Origin: Vibrio splendidus
GTDB lineage: Bacteria > Pseudomonadota > Gammaproteobacteria > Enterobacterales > Vibrionaceae
Assembly: GCF_002873455.1 (NCBI RefSeq)
Contig: NZ_MCUN01000054.1
Span: forward strand, 310,001-374,000
DNA: 64,000 bases
Reading direction: 5' to 3'
Both the position numbers and the translations under genes were made by a program. The notes below the pieces were generated by a model, which saw only the letters and a program-made list of their open reading frames with translations, had not been told where the DNA came from and did not search any database. Shown here piece by piece: positions 8,482-17,015 of the stretch. Within the stretch, counting starts at the first letter, position 1. Every line of letters begins with the position of its first letter.

Positions 8482-9024
8482 TTAAAAACTGTTTTTGATA
8501 AAGTTGAGCGAGCCTTGTACGGATAGGCTCTGACACAGCGCGTCAAATTCTTCTTGTAGCTGCATCAAATTACATTCTGATTGCACAGAAGCGGTAATAG
8601 AGATATGGAATTGGTCGTTATCGAGCTGAACTTTAGATTTATTGATGGTCTGCGCGCTAAGCGAATCGAGACCGATGTTGCGGTCTGCGAAGAACTGAGT
8701 GAATTGCTCGGTCAGGCCGAGTTTGTCGTCTGACTCAACGAACACCTCTACTGTGTAAGAGTTCTCAATGACATCATGAGTTGAGGTTCGCTTCATAATC
8801 GTAATCAAGTCGTGCTCTTGTCCAAGCAAGGGCAGGGTGGTTTCAACGCGGGTGATGTTGTTTGCCTTTCCAGACAGCAGCATGATAAGCGTAAATTCTT
8901 CGCCGAATAGAGCGATACGGCTATCAATAATGTTACAGCCTGATTGGGTGACTAAATGAACCACTTGGTTGCATACACCTGGGCGATCAGTGCCCACAGC
9001 TGTGATTACTAGATGTTGAGTCAT
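8482..9024 (-). CDS. gcvR: Glycine cleavage system transcriptional regulator GcvR
   Basis: A 180-residue protein with two ACT domains (about residues 5-80 and 92-170). GcvR binds glycine and antagonises GcvA, controlling the gcvTHP operon. The opening HLVITAVGTDRPG is the classic ACT start, and a second ACT begins around YTVEVFVESDDKLGLTEQF. It has no DNA-binding domain, as expected for GcvR. It is divergent from dapA and upstream of bcp, the same arrangement as in E. coli, which supports the assignment. Confidence 0.9.
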   Translation of the reverse strand: MTQHLVITAVGTDRPGVCNQVVHLVTQSGCNIIDSRIALFGEEFTLIMLLSGKANNITRVETTLPLLGQEHDLITIMKRTSTHDVIENSYTVEVFVESDDKLGLTEQFTQFFADRNIGLDSLSAQTINKSKVQLDNDQFHISITASVQSECNLMQLQEEFDALCQSLSVQGSLNFIKNSF

Positions 9025-9398
9025 AAATCACGTCTCTTTATATTCCATTGATTCATGCATGTTAGCACAGTTAGCCCGTGGAATAAGCGTGCGTGCGGGG
9101 CTTTTTATGAGGCACCTTGCTTCTAACATGCAACCAATGATAAGAATATCGAGAACGTTAAGAAAATGAGATTGAGTGGAGAGATCACAGCTTACTTGTT
9201 ACTGACATCTTGTGATGTGTTATCTGCTAGATTGAGCGCAGGTTACCCAAATTCTAGGTAGATCGGCGTTAGAAGTCGTTTTACCTCAAACATACGACAA
9301 TATTTAATGCAGTTGTTGCCAGTAAGCTACTTTAATGTCTTGTGTTTATTGATCAGCTTACAGTAACATGCAAAAAGAATAAATTAAGGGAGATAGAC
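9025..9398. other. Divergent intergenic region gcvR/dapA (374 bp)
   Basis: No convincing ORF or RNA gene. It must hold the promoters for gcvR-bcp and dapA-bamC. A good ribosome-binding site (AAGGGAGATAG) sits just before dapA. I see no strong operator or riboswitch fold. Confidence 0.6.
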
Positions 9399-10277
9399 AT
9401 GTTTTCAGGAAGTATCGTTGCGCTAGTTACGCCATTTAATACAGATGGTGAAGTGGATTTCGACAGCCTTAAAAAGTTGGTTGAGTACCATGTTGCTGCA
9501 GGTAGTGATGGTCTGGTTGCGGTTGGCACAACAGGTGAGTCTTCTACGCTCACTATTGAAGAGCATGTCAAAGTCGTCAATAAGATCGTTGAATTTGCTG
9601 ATGGTCGTATTCCCGTTATCGCTGGTACAGGTGCAAATGCAACTCACGAATCTGTTCTATTCAGCCGTTTGCTGAATGGTTCTGGTATTGCTGGTTGCCT
9701 GAGCGTAACGCCTTACTACAACAAACCGACTCAAGAAGGTTTGTACCAACACTATAAAGCGATTGCTGAAGTCAGTGATGTTCCACAAATCCTATACAAT
9801 GTTCCGGGTCGTACTGCCGTTGACTTGTTACCAGAAACGGTTGCTCGCCTTTCTGAAATCGAAAACATCGTTGCACTTAAAGATGCGACGGGTGATCTCG
9901 ACAGAATTGCAATTCACCGTGAACTTTGTGGCGAAGATTTTATCTTACTCAGTGGTGATGACTTAACAGGTCTAGAATTTGTTAAGCGTGGTGGCGATGG
10001 CGTGATCTCTGTAACAAACAATGTTGCAGCCGCTGATATGGCAACCATGTTCAAGTTAGCGAAAGAAGGCAAGTTTGAAGAAGCAGAAGCGATCAATGAG
10101 CGTTTGATGCCTCTACATAAGAATTTGTTCGTTGAGTCCAACCCTATTCCCGTAAAATGGGCGGTTCATAAAATGGGTCTGATTGCTGAAGGTGGCTTAC
10201 GTCTACCGTTGACTGAATTGTCAAAGCCAGCTCAACCCGTTGTTGCTCAAGCAATGACTGAAGCGTGCATTTACTAA
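9399..10277 (+). CDS. dapA: 4-hydroxy-tetrahydrodipicolinate synthase
   Basis: Catalyses the first committed step of the diaminopimelate/lysine pathway, condensing pyruvate with aspartate semialdehyde. The ATG at 9399 is chosen over an upstream in-frame start at 9342 because it has a strong Shine-Dalgarno and gives the standard 292-residue product beginning MFSGSIVALVTPF. The Schiff-base lysine K161 (ALKDATGD), Tyr133 (YNVPGRT) and the TTGES motif (T44-T45) are present. It is followed by bamC 49 bp later, as in E. coli, and probably co-transcribed. dapE of the same pathway lies 2 kb away on the other strand. Confidence 0.97.
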   Translation: MFSGSIVALVTPFNTDGEVDFDSLKKLVEYHVAAGSDGLVAVGTTGESSTLTIEEHVKVVNKIVEFADGRIPVIAGTGANATHESVLFSRLLNGSGIAGCLSVTPYYNKPTQEGLYQHYKAIAEVSDVPQILYNVPGRTAVDLLPETVARLSEIENIVALKDATGDLDRIAIHRELCGEDFILLSGDDLTGLEFVKRGGDGVISVTNNVAAADMATMFKLAKEGKFEEAEAINERLMPLHKNLFVESNPIPVKWAVHKMGLIAEGGLRLPLTELSKPAQPVVAQAMTEACIY

Positions 10278-10326
10278 AAACGTATGAAGTGATGCCGAAG
10301 TGAACCTTCGGCATTTAGGAGTATAA

Positions 10327-11373
10327 ATGAAGTATTCTCACCAGCTAGTGATTGGGTCACTGGCTGTTTTCGTTCTTACAGCATGTTCTGGTAGCCCGAC
10401 TCAACGTCGCCAAGCCAAAGATGATTTCGAATACTTAGAAACACCTGAGTTTTCACAATGGCAGTTGCCTGAAGATGCTCAGCCTCAGTTCTATCCAAAT
10501 TTTGACATCCCAAGCGGTGAGTTCAGTGGTGGTACAGGCCGTGAAGTGGATATTCGTCCGCCACAGCAGGTTCTTGAGCTGATCCCTGGAGCTCGAGCGG
10601 AGCGTCAAAATGGTGAAGTGACACTTTGGCTTCTTCGTGCTGAAGAGGCAGACCGCGTGTGGCAAACGGCTGTAGATATGCTGGCACAACGTGGCATTGG
10701 TATTCGTGAACAGTCAGAAAACGATATTGAGACCGATTGGGTTACTTGGGTTTCTGAAGATGAAGAAGTAGAGATCGGCAGTCGTTACTCTATCTCTCGT
10801 TTCCAAGCTAACAACCGCCATGGCTTCAAGATCAACCTGATCGATTGGCGTGAAGGCTCTGAAGAGAAGCCGGTATCGGCAACCAATAAGGAGCGTTACA
10901 ACGCGTTCTTAACGAACCTAGTGATGGCTAAGTACGATGAAAATCTTCGTGCTGAAGCGGCATTGAAAGCACAAGAGCTGGTTAAACGAATTCCAATCTC
11001 AATGGGTGCCGACCGCAGCGGTTTCCCTGTGATCATTGCTCGTACTCCATACAATGTATTGTGGCAGCGTTTGCCTACCTTGCTACCGGCGATGGGCTTT
11101 GAGCTTGAAGAGCGTAACCAATCTCAGGGTACAGTGAAAGCTAAGTACGCCGCGCCAGATGATGAGTTCTGGGAAGAAATTGGCCTACAGCCTATCGACT
11201 TAGCGCCAGGTACTTACAACTTCCTATTTGGTGATCTTGGCAACCGTACGTCGATCAACGTAACGGATGCATCAGGTAAGCCTGTGGAAGAAGCGCTGCT
11301 TAAGTCAATGGTTCCGGTACTAGCACATATTGCTGACCAAACCAAAGATGACAAAGAAGCGAAAGCTGAGTAG
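10327..11373 (+). CDS. bamC: Outer membrane assembly lipoprotein BamC
   Basis: A 348-residue lipoprotein of the BAM complex that inserts beta-barrels into the outer membrane. The signal peptide ends in the lipobox LTAC (Cys ~20), followed by the unstructured N-terminal stretch that binds BamD (FEYLETPEF, PEDAQPQFYPNFDIPSG). Two helix-grip domains follow (about 100-215 and 220-345). Length matches E. coli BamC (344). It is 49 bp after dapA and ends before a strong terminator; unlike E. coli, purC does not follow. Confidence 0.93.
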   Translation: MKYSHQLVIGSLAVFVLTACSGSPTQRRQAKDDFEYLETPEFSQWQLPEDAQPQFYPNFDIPSGEFSGGTGREVDIRPPQQVLELIPGARAERQNGEVTLWLLRAEEADRVWQTAVDMLAQRGIGIREQSENDIETDWVTWVSEDEEVEIGSRYSISRFQANNRHGFKINLIDWREGSEEKPVSATNKERYNAFLTNLVMAKYDENLRAEAALKAQELVKRIPISMGADRSGFPVIIARTPYNVLWQRLPTLLPAMGFELEERNQSQGTVKAKYAAPDDEFWEEIGLQPIDLAPGTYNFLFGDLGNRTSINVTDASGKPVEEALLKSMVPVLAHIADQTKDDKEAKAE

Positions 11374-11431
11374 TAAAACTTAAGTCGTTCCAGAGCTGAG
11401 TTAAATCAGCTCTGTGATTCGCTAAGTAAAT

Positions 11432-11465
11432 AAAAAAAGAGGACACATTGTGTCCTCTTTTTTTG
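11432..11465. terminator. Terminator after bamC
   Basis: Perfect stem AAGAGGACAC / GTGTCCTCTT with a 3-nt loop, flanked by runs of A and T; lies between bamC and the converging DUF2897 gene. Confidence 0.92.
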
Positions 11466-11528
11466 TATTCGTTGATTAGTCGTCAGCGGCTTGTTAGCAA
11501 ATTAGATTGGCTCATTAGAGCTACAAAA

Positions 11529-11738
11529 TTAAGCGTCTTTGTTGTCCGTAGACTCATCTTTTTGAGCTTTCTCTTGATTCTGTTTATCCAATTGATTGAG
11601 CTTGTCTAAGTCTTTCTCTGTTTTATTACGACCTGTCAGATCCATATTGGCGGTCTGTTTGAGCGCAGCAATATTACCCACCACAACGCTAACCACAATG
11701 ATGATGATCACCCAAGGGTTTGTAAGCCACTCCAACAT
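11529..11738 (-). CDS. DUF2897 small membrane protein
   Basis: A 69-residue protein with one N-terminal transmembrane helix (about residues 8-26, rich in Ile and Val) and a charged tail of K, D, E, Q and N. It fits the DUF2897 family of short inner-membrane proteins; function unknown. It follows the M15 peptidase gene by 8 bp in the same direction. A comparable small one-helix protein (YpfN) sits near dapE in E. coli, but I do not claim homology. Confidence 0.75.
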   Translation of the reverse strand: MLEWLTNPWVIIIIVVSVVVGNIAALKQTANMDLTGRNKTEKDLDKLNQLDKQNQEKAQKDESTDNKDA

Positions 11739-11746
11739 AAGAGCTC

Positions 11747-12421
11747 CTAATGACTGATATTCGCCACGAAGCGCGCATAGATCTCGTCTAGCTGCTCCAT
11801 AATAATCTCATATCCTAATATTGGCTTAGATTGGAGTTGCTTGCCAAGTAAAGTGGGAGATAACTGTGATAAACACAACTCCGATACTTTACGATGGCTG
11901 ATATGCCATGGTTCTATCGCCACACCGCCGAGGTCTTGGCTGTACGGAAAGAAGAACCCAAATTGCGAAGCATGAACAGATAACCATTGGTAAAACGCTT
12001 GCTGGTGGCCAGTAAGGTATTCCCATGGTTCAAGTCGCAGCTGTATGCTTTCAGGTAAGTGATTTCGAGCAAAGACATCAAAGTCACAACCCCAATGATG
12101 GCGGCTCGCTCCGGGAAGTGCAGACCACCTCAGGATTGCCGACAACTTTTGCTGCTCACTGAGTGTTGAAGCATCAAGCGGTTGGCTTTGTGAGTCTAGT
12201 ATCGGTACTTCACCAGAAAACTTGCGGTCCCAAATCAGAGATTGCCTTTCATAGTCGCGAAAGCCACTGGCAACCTCCATTTTAAAGCCCGCGAGTTGAG
12301 CAGCTTCAATCAAATTGTTCAGATCATCTTTGACATCACTGTGGACCAAGAATGTCTTGGTGCCGATCAGGTTAGGTTCCAGATGAGAATCTGATTGTCC
12401 GGTAAGCTGCTCTGGTGTCAT
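11747..12421 (-). CDS. M15-family D-alanyl-D-alanine carboxypeptidase-like protein
   Basis: A 224-residue zinc peptidase of the VanY/M15B type. The metal motif HxxGxxxD appears as HHWGCDFDVF near residue 113, and the second ligand motif ExWH as EPWHISH. ASGFRDYERQ is the typical early strand. These enzymes trim D-Ala-D-Ala or D-Ala-containing peptidoglycan stems. No signal peptide is obvious, so it may be cytosolic or exported by another route. It lies between dapE (46 bp) and DUF2897 (8 bp), all in one direction, giving a possible cell-wall and DAP-linked group. Confidence 0.82.
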   Translation of the reverse strand: MTPEQLTGQSDSHLEPNLIGTKTFLVHSDVKDDLNNLIEAAQLAGFKMEVASGFRDYERQSLIWDRKFSGEVPILDSQSQPLDASTLSEQQKLSAILRWSALPGASRHHWGCDFDVFARNHLPESIQLRLEPWEYLTGHQQAFYQWLSVHASQFGFFFPYSQDLGGVAIEPWHISHRKVSELCLSQLSPTLLGKQLQSKPILGYEIIMEQLDEIYARFVANISH

Positions 12422-12467
12422 AACGCGTTTCTCAATAATTAGATGCTATGAATCGCTGATAAAAGAA

Positions 12468-13604
12468 CTATTTAGCGAACAGGTTCACTAGAGTTCTTTC
12501 GTACATGTCGGTTAGCTTCTCTAAGTCAGCCACTTTCACGCATTCGTTAACCTTGTGAATGGTTGCATTAACAGGACCTAGCTCTACGACTTGTCCTTTC
12601 ATGCGCGCAATAAATCGTCCGTCAGATGTACCACCTGTGGTCAGTAGGGCCGGTTTTACGTCGTTAACGTGACCAACTGCATCCACAATTGCATCAAGTA
12701 GCGAACCTGCGTCTGTTAGGAACGGGTCACCATTAAACGTCCACTTAAGATCGTATTCGAAATCGTACTTGTCGAGTGTAGTTGTGATTCGTTCAACGAT
12801 GATGTCGTTGTTTAACTCTGTGCTAAAGCGAAGATTAAACTGAACATTAAATTCACCAGGAATCACGTTTGATGCGCCAGTGCCCGCACTCACATTTGGG
12901 ATCTGGAAGCTGGTTGGTGGGAAGTAGTCATTACCTTTATCCCACTCAGTCGTTGCCAGTTCGTTGATCGCAAGCAGAGAGCTGTGTACTGGATTATTCG
13001 CTAGGTGAGGGTAGGCAACATGACCTTGTGTGCCTTTAATCGTGAGATCGCCAGTAATAGAACCACGACGGCCGTTCTTCACAACGTCACCAACATACTC
13101 AGTACTTGATGGCTCACCCACAATACACATGTCGATGTTTTCACCACGGGCCATTAGTGCTTCCACAACACGTACCGTACCGTTGATGAAAGGACCTTCT
13201 TCATCTGACGTGATAAGGAAACCTATTGAACCTGTGTGATCGGGGTGTTTAGCAATGAACTGTTCTACAGCTACAATCATCGAAGCCAGAGAACCCTTCA
13301 TGTCTGCTGCGCCACGACCATGTAAGAAACCATCTACGATGGTCGGTTCGAATGGTTTGGTGTGCCACTGTTCAATTGGGCCTGCTGGTACAACGTCTGT
13401 GTGGCCAGCAAAGGCAAATAAAGGTGCCTCTGTACCACGGCGAGCCCAAAAGTTCGTCGTATCTTCAAATACCATCACTTCGATTTCAAAACCTAGCGCT
13501 TTTAAGCGTTCAATCATCAGGTCTTGGCAGCCTGCATCTTCAGGGGTTACTGATTGGCGGCTAATGAGGTCTTTTGCCAGAGCCAAAGTTGGGCTATCTG
13601 TCAT
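12468..13604 (-). CDS. dapE: Succinyl-diaminopimelate desuccinylase
   Basis: Zinc hydrolase that releases succinate from N-succinyl-L,L-diaminopimelate in lysine and peptidoglycan precursor synthesis. At 378 residues it is the normal length. M20-family motifs are visible: FAGHTDVVPAG (metal His and Asp), GRGAADMKGS, and TSDEEGPFINGT with the catalytic Glu. The C-terminal TGGTSDGRF and GPVNATIHKVNE match DapE. It follows an ArsC-like (YffB type) gene by about 100 bp, as in E. coli. Confidence 0.95.
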   Translation of the reverse strand: MTDSPTLALAKDLISRQSVTPEDAGCQDLMIERLKALGFEIEVMVFEDTTNFWARRGTEAPLFAFAGHTDVVPAGPIEQWHTKPFEPTIVDGFLHGRGAADMKGSLASMIVAVEQFIAKHPDHTGSIGFLITSDEEGPFINGTVRVVEALMARGENIDMCIVGEPSSTEYVGDVVKNGRRGSITGDLTIKGTQGHVAYPHLANNPVHSSLLAINELATTEWDKGNDYFPPTSFQIPNVSAGTGASNVIPGEFNVQFNLRFSTELNNDIIVERITTTLDKYDFEYDLKWTFNGDPFLTDAGSLLDAIVDAVGHVNDVKPALLTTGGTSDGRFIARMKGQVVELGPVNATIHKVNECVKVADLEKLTDMYERTLVNLFAK

Positions 13605-13700
13605 CCTTGAATTCCTTGTTTAAATAAAACGTCTAGTCATTAATTGTTGAGCGCTGAATAGGGGAGGTTCACCGCGTATTGTTTAATTTTATGTAGCTGA

Positions 13701-14048
13701 TTAAGCAAAAATAGCCGCATATTGATCCGCTTTAAAGCCGATGTGAAGCTTGCCTTCCACTTTCAATATTGGGCGCTTAATCATTGCGGGTTGTTCAACA
13801 AGCAGAGCTACCGCTTTTTCTTCTGTTAGCGTGTCTTTTTGTTCTTGAGTAAGTTGGCGATAAGTCGTACCACGTTTGTTTAGCACCAGTTCCCAACCAA
13901 GTTCTGAACAAAAAGTTTTTACCAGCTCTTCGTTGATGCCTTGTTTACGATAATCGTGAAATTCGAACTCAATACCTTCAGTTTCTAGCCATTTTTTTGC
14001 TTTTTTGATGGTGTCGCAGTTTGGAATGCCAAACATAGTGATAGTCAT
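13701..14048 (-). CDS. ArsC-family reductase, YffB/Spx-like
   Basis: A 115-residue thioredoxin-fold protein of the ArsC/Spx family. The N-terminal site GIPNCDTIKKAKKWL carries a single active-site Cys near residue 10, and the C-terminal RPILKVEGKLHIGF contains the Arg-Pro turn. E. coli YffB, next to dapE, is the closest counterpart. YffB is proposed to be a glutathione-dependent thiol reductase; arsenate reduction is not established. A second ArsC protein lies at 4446-4796, so the window holds two distinct branches of this family. Confidence 0.85.
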   Translation of the reverse strand: MTITMFGIPNCDTIKKAKKWLETEGIEFEFHDYRKQGINEELVKTFCSELGWELVLNKRGTTYRQLTQEQKDTLTEEKAVALLVEQPAMIKRPILKVEGKLHIGFKADQYAAIFA

Positions 14049-14253
14049 TGTTCTTCCTTTGGGTGATTTTATTTCGTTGTTATGAGTTGAATCCTATCAG
14101 GAAGCTGCAATTCAGACAAAATAGAGTGAGGAATATTTCATAGAGTGAAAAAAAACAGTAAGAAAATGTCACTATTGGAGACTTATTGATCAACCTCAAC
14201 ATGTTGTCAGCGAAAAAAGAAATAATTGAGTTGCACATATATAGGAGGTGTCA

Positions 14254-14541
14254 ATGGAGTTGAGTCCTGTTTTTGCAAGGCGGCTATATTTAGCATTGTT
14301 AGTGGAAAGCCTTGATAGGCCAAATGTGCCTAAACTCATCGAAAAAACGGGTTGGCCTCGTCGTACTATTCAAGATGTACTCAAGGCGTTACCGGGGATC
14401 GGTATCGAACTTATGTTTGTTCAAGATGGGCGACGTCATAATGATGGCTATTACCAGTTATCCGACTGGGGTCCATTTGACAGTCAATGGGTTATCCAGC
14501 GTAAAGGCGATATAGCAACAAGCCTTGGATTTAGTGCATAA
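14254..14541 (+). CDS. Small winged-helix DNA-binding protein
   Basis: A 95-residue protein with a predicted helix-turn-helix: LIEKTGWPRRTIQDVLKALP looks like helix 2-turn-recognition helix, and VQDGRRHNDGYYQLSDWGP like the wing. The ATG at 14254 sits 6 bp after a perfect AGGAGG (14243-14248); the in-frame GTG at 14248 would overlap that site, so I reject it. It is monocistronic, ended by a terminator, and unlinked to a clear target. I do not recognise a named gene; its target is unknown. Confidence 0.7.
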   Translation: MELSPVFARRLYLALLVESLDRPNVPKLIEKTGWPRRTIQDVLKALPGIGIELMFVQDGRRHNDGYYQLSDWGPFDSQWVIQRKGDIATSLGFSA

Positions 14542-14567
14542 GCCAGCGAAAGCTGGCTTTCTTTTTT
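14540..14567 (+). terminator. Terminator after the winged-helix gene
   Basis: Stem AAGCCAGC / GCTGGCTT with a GAAA-type loop and a T-rich tail, starting at the stop codon. Confidence 0.85.
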
Positions 14568-14631
14568 GTAGTCGATGTAGATGTAATAGCTTACCTGCGT
14601 GGTGAACTACCTAATTACGGTTTCCATCTAT

Positions 14632-14976
14632 TTACATTTCCGTTTGTCTACATAGATAGGCAGTGCCTAACATCGTCACGGAAGTGGAAAAGTCTTGGGG
14701 AAGTGTAAATATCACGGTATCTGCACCTAACTCAATCGTATTTGACTTGAGCTCATTCATCGCGCCCTGAATCAAGGTGTCATTTGGGTAAAACAGGTAA
14801 CTATACCAATGGCCCTCGCTGCCCGTGACTTCCCCTTTATACTCACATTTATCGATATTAATCACGCCATGGTAATCCATTTTGATGCTGTCAGCTTCGC
14901 TATGTGGCATTGATGTCGGTGTCGTGCAACCGAGTAACATGCCACTCATAGCAAAAGCGATTAATTCCTTTTTCAT
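14632..14976 (-). CDS. DUF4156-type lipoprotein
   Basis: A 114-residue lipoprotein. The signal peptide ends in the lipobox MLLGC (Cys 17), followed by TTPTSMPHSEAD. The domain with CEYKGEVTGSEG, NDTLIQGAMNELKSNTIELGAD and the C-terminal GTAYLC resembles DUF4156, small Gram-negative lipoproteins of unknown function. Two further cysteines could form a disulfide. The residue after the lipid Cys is Thr, not Asp, so outer-membrane sorting is expected. It follows the DUF2956 gene by 12 bp on the same strand. Confidence 0.75.
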   Translation of the reverse strand: MKKELIAFAMSGMLLGCTTPTSMPHSEADSIKMDYHGVINIDKCEYKGEVTGSEGHWYSYLFYPNDTLIQGAMNELKSNTIELGADTVIFTLPQDFSTSVTMLGTAYLCRQTEM

Positions 14977-14988
14977 ACGCTTATCCTG

Positions 14989-15333
14989 TTATTTCATCAA
15001 ATAAATAGCGAAGCCTACCCAGCTAGCGAACAATAGTAACCACGGCAATTTACTGGCGTGATTTGATGTTATTTCAACACTCGTGTCTACGTTGTTCTCT
15101 TCGTCTAGATTGACTTGTTGAGTCTGCTTCTCTTTCTGTACGCGCTTCTTGGCTTTATCGGCTTGGCGGCTACGTTCTTTTTGCTGTTTCTTGTAAAGTG
15201 CGATGCCTTTCTCGATACCTTGAGCAATCAACTTGGTTTGTTCTTTGGTTTGAGCTGGCTTTTGCGTCGCTTTGGCTATCTTCAGTGCTTCTTGTTGAGA
15301 TTCAACAGACGGTGTATCAGTTTTCTTTTTCAT
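14989..15333 (-). CDS. DUF2956 protein, Lys-rich with C-terminal anchor
   Basis: A 114-residue protein of the DUF2956 family, unknown function. Residues 1-75 are highly charged and rich in K, Q, E and A, with a predicted coiled coil (GIEKGIALYKKQQKERSRQ). A single C-terminal transmembrane helix (about 95-112, LPWLLLFASWVGFAIYLM) anchors it, so most of the protein would face the cytosol. It is 12 bp upstream of the DUF4156-type lipoprotein and likely co-transcribed with it. Confidence 0.72.
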   Translation of the reverse strand: MKKKTDTPSVESQQEALKIAKATQKPAQTKEQTKLIAQGIEKGIALYKKQQKERSRQADKAKKRVQKEKQTQQVNLDEENNVDTSVEITSNHASKLPWLLLFASWVGFAIYLMK

Positions 15334-15427
15334 ACTGAGTTCGATAATTAAAACGGATTAACCAATAAGATAACGCAAACCTAGTTAAGTATGAATGATT
15401 TGCGTTAAAGTGTTGGTTTGAAAATAA

Positions 15428-15904
15428 GTGAAAGTGAAATTTGTGCGGTACTCCATAGAACAATACGACAAGCACGGCTTTTTAAAAGCCCCAATCCTAT
15501 TATGGTTAGGTTGGCTATTTCTGGCGAAAGCTTTGGTCGTTTTCATTGTTGCAGGTGCAAGCCGAGAGTCAGGCACTGATATTCTCGAAATCATCTATCC
15601 AGATCATCAAATGTTTTATGTTGGGATTGCATTGAGTATCCCGAGCTTGTTACTCATGTGGTTGTTTGGGCTTAGAACGCCAGATAGAAAGCGCCTTAAT
15701 AAAGTGGTTTCATGGGGGCGTTGGGTCTCAATGATGGCTATCTTGGCACAAGGAACCCATACACTTTATTTAATCTATTTAGATAACGGATGGTTCCGTT
15801 GGTCAAATGCTATCACTTTATTGTTGCTCCTATGGTTAGCGCTTTATTTAACTAATAGCCATGCCGCTAGGGATTGCTTTAAAGTGGTTGAGCACGAAGA
15901 CTGA
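15428..15904 (+). CDS. DUF2919 membrane protein (YfeZ-like)
   Basis: A 158-residue inner-membrane protein of the DUF2919 family with four predicted helices (about 20-42, 60-80, 90-112, 120-140). The start is a GTG at 15428; another GTG two codons later is equally possible, as no strong ribosome-binding site separates them. The N-terminal SIEQYDKHGFLKAP and the WFRWSNAI segment are typical of the family. E. coli YfeZ is a distant relative. Divergent from the DUF2956 gene; function unknown. Confidence 0.72.
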   Translation: MKVKFVRYSIEQYDKHGFLKAPILLWLGWLFLAKALVVFIVAGASRESGTDILEIIYPDHQMFYVGIALSIPSLLLMWLFGLRTPDRKRLNKVVSWGRWVSMMAILAQGTHTLYLIYLDNGWFRWSNAITLLLLLWLALYLTNSHAARDCFKVVEHED

Positions 15905-15969
15905 TTCTCATCAAAACATTTGCCCCATTCACAATTATACTTAGAAGCTAAAAATGAAAGGATTAATCT

Positions 15970-16893
15970 ATGCTTAACATCTCAAATGAGCAGCCTAAAA
16001 TTCAAAGTGCTATCTTGCCAGAAGCTGGGCCTTTCGCTCTTTACGTTCAATTAAAAGTGAATGCGAACGCTGCTAACGTATTAGCGGAAATTCAAAAGCT
16101 TCCGACTTTAATCGATGAGCTAAACCAAACTCAACCAGATGCGAACTTAACGGCGTCGATTGCGTTCTCAAAGGCTTTTTGGGATAAGTTCGAGCAAGCT
16201 GCTCCGTCTGATTTAATTGATTTCCCTGCGCTTGGTGAAGGTGATGTCACTGCACCGAGCACACTGTCTGACGTTCTGATTCACTGTCATTCAAATCGAC
16301 ATGATCTGCACTTCTTTATCTTACGTAAATTGCTATCTGAAGTAGCGGCTGACGTTGAAGTCGTTGATGAAACCTACGGTTACCGCTTCCTAGATTCTCG
16401 TGACATGACTGATTTCGTTGATGGTACTGAAAACCCGAAAGACGCACAACGTGCTGAAGTAGCGATTATTCCTGAGGGAGAATTCGCTGGTGGTAGTTAT
16501 GTGATGGTGCAGCGTTTTGTGCACAACCTGCCAGCTTGGAATCGATTGAATGTGTCAGCACAAGAGAAAGTGATTGGCCGCACTAAACCTGACTCTATCG
16601 AACTAGATGATGTTCCAGCGGCGTCTCACGTTGGTCGTGTGGATATTAAAGAAGAAGGCAAGGGGCTTAAGATTGTTCGCCACAGCCTACCTTACGGTAC
16701 CGCTACGGGCGATCACGGCTTACTGTTCATTGCTTACTGTAATGTTCGTCATAACTTTGATGCAATGCTAGAGAGCATGTACGGCGCAACAGATGGTAAA
16801 ACAGACCAATTACTCCGCTTTACTAAAGCCGTAACTGGCACTTACTACTTTGCACCGTCGACTGACATGTTGAGTGCATTAACGATTAAGTAA
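15970..16893 (+). CDS. Dye-decolourising (Dyp-type) peroxidase
   Basis: A 307-residue heme peroxidase of the Dyp family (YfeX-like). The GxxDG motif, which holds the distal Asp, appears as DFVDGTENPKD near residue 150. GGSYVMVQRFVH and KIVRHSLPYG contain the Arg and proximal His regions. No Tat or Sec signal is present, so it is probably cytosolic, as with YfeX. The enzyme oxidises porphyrinogens and dyes with peroxide in vitro; the physiological substrate is unsettled. Its terminator is followed directly by the flagellin genes. Confidence 0.88.
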   Translation: MLNISNEQPKIQSAILPEAGPFALYVQLKVNANAANVLAEIQKLPTLIDELNQTQPDANLTASIAFSKAFWDKFEQAAPSDLIDFPALGEGDVTAPSTLSDVLIHCHSNRHDLHFFILRKLLSEVAADVEVVDETYGYRFLDSRDMTDFVDGTENPKDAQRAEVAIIPEGEFAGGSYVMVQRFVHNLPAWNRLNVSAQEKVIGRTKPDSIELDDVPAASHVGRVDIKEEGKGLKIVRHSLPYGTATGDHGLLFIAYCNVRHNFDAMLESMYGATDGKTDQLLRFTKAVTGTYYFAPSTDMLSALTIK

Positions 16894-16918
16894 ATCGCCT
16901 CATCTGCAGTAAAGAAAG

Positions 16919-16941
16919 GGAGCCTCAGGGCTCCTTTTTTT
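16919..16941 (+). terminator. Terminator after the Dyp peroxidase gene
   Basis: Stem GGAGCC / GGCTCC with a 4-nt loop followed by T7. Confidence 0.85.
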
Positions 16942-16943
16942 GT

Positions 16944-16970
16944 TAAAGCTTTACATGAACTGGTCGATAT
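16944..16970 (+). promoter_or_regulatory. Sigma-28 (FliA) promoter of the first flagellin gene
   Basis: TAAAGCTT, 11 bp, GTCGATAT. This is close to the flagellar sigma-28 consensus TAAAGTTT-N11-GCCGATAA, with 13 of 16 positions matching. It lies 45 bp upstream of the ATG at 17016, a normal distance. Confidence 0.75.
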
Positions 16971-17015
16971 AAGAGCAATCGTGAGTTTTATTCATATTTT
17001 TGTAAGTGAAGGTCT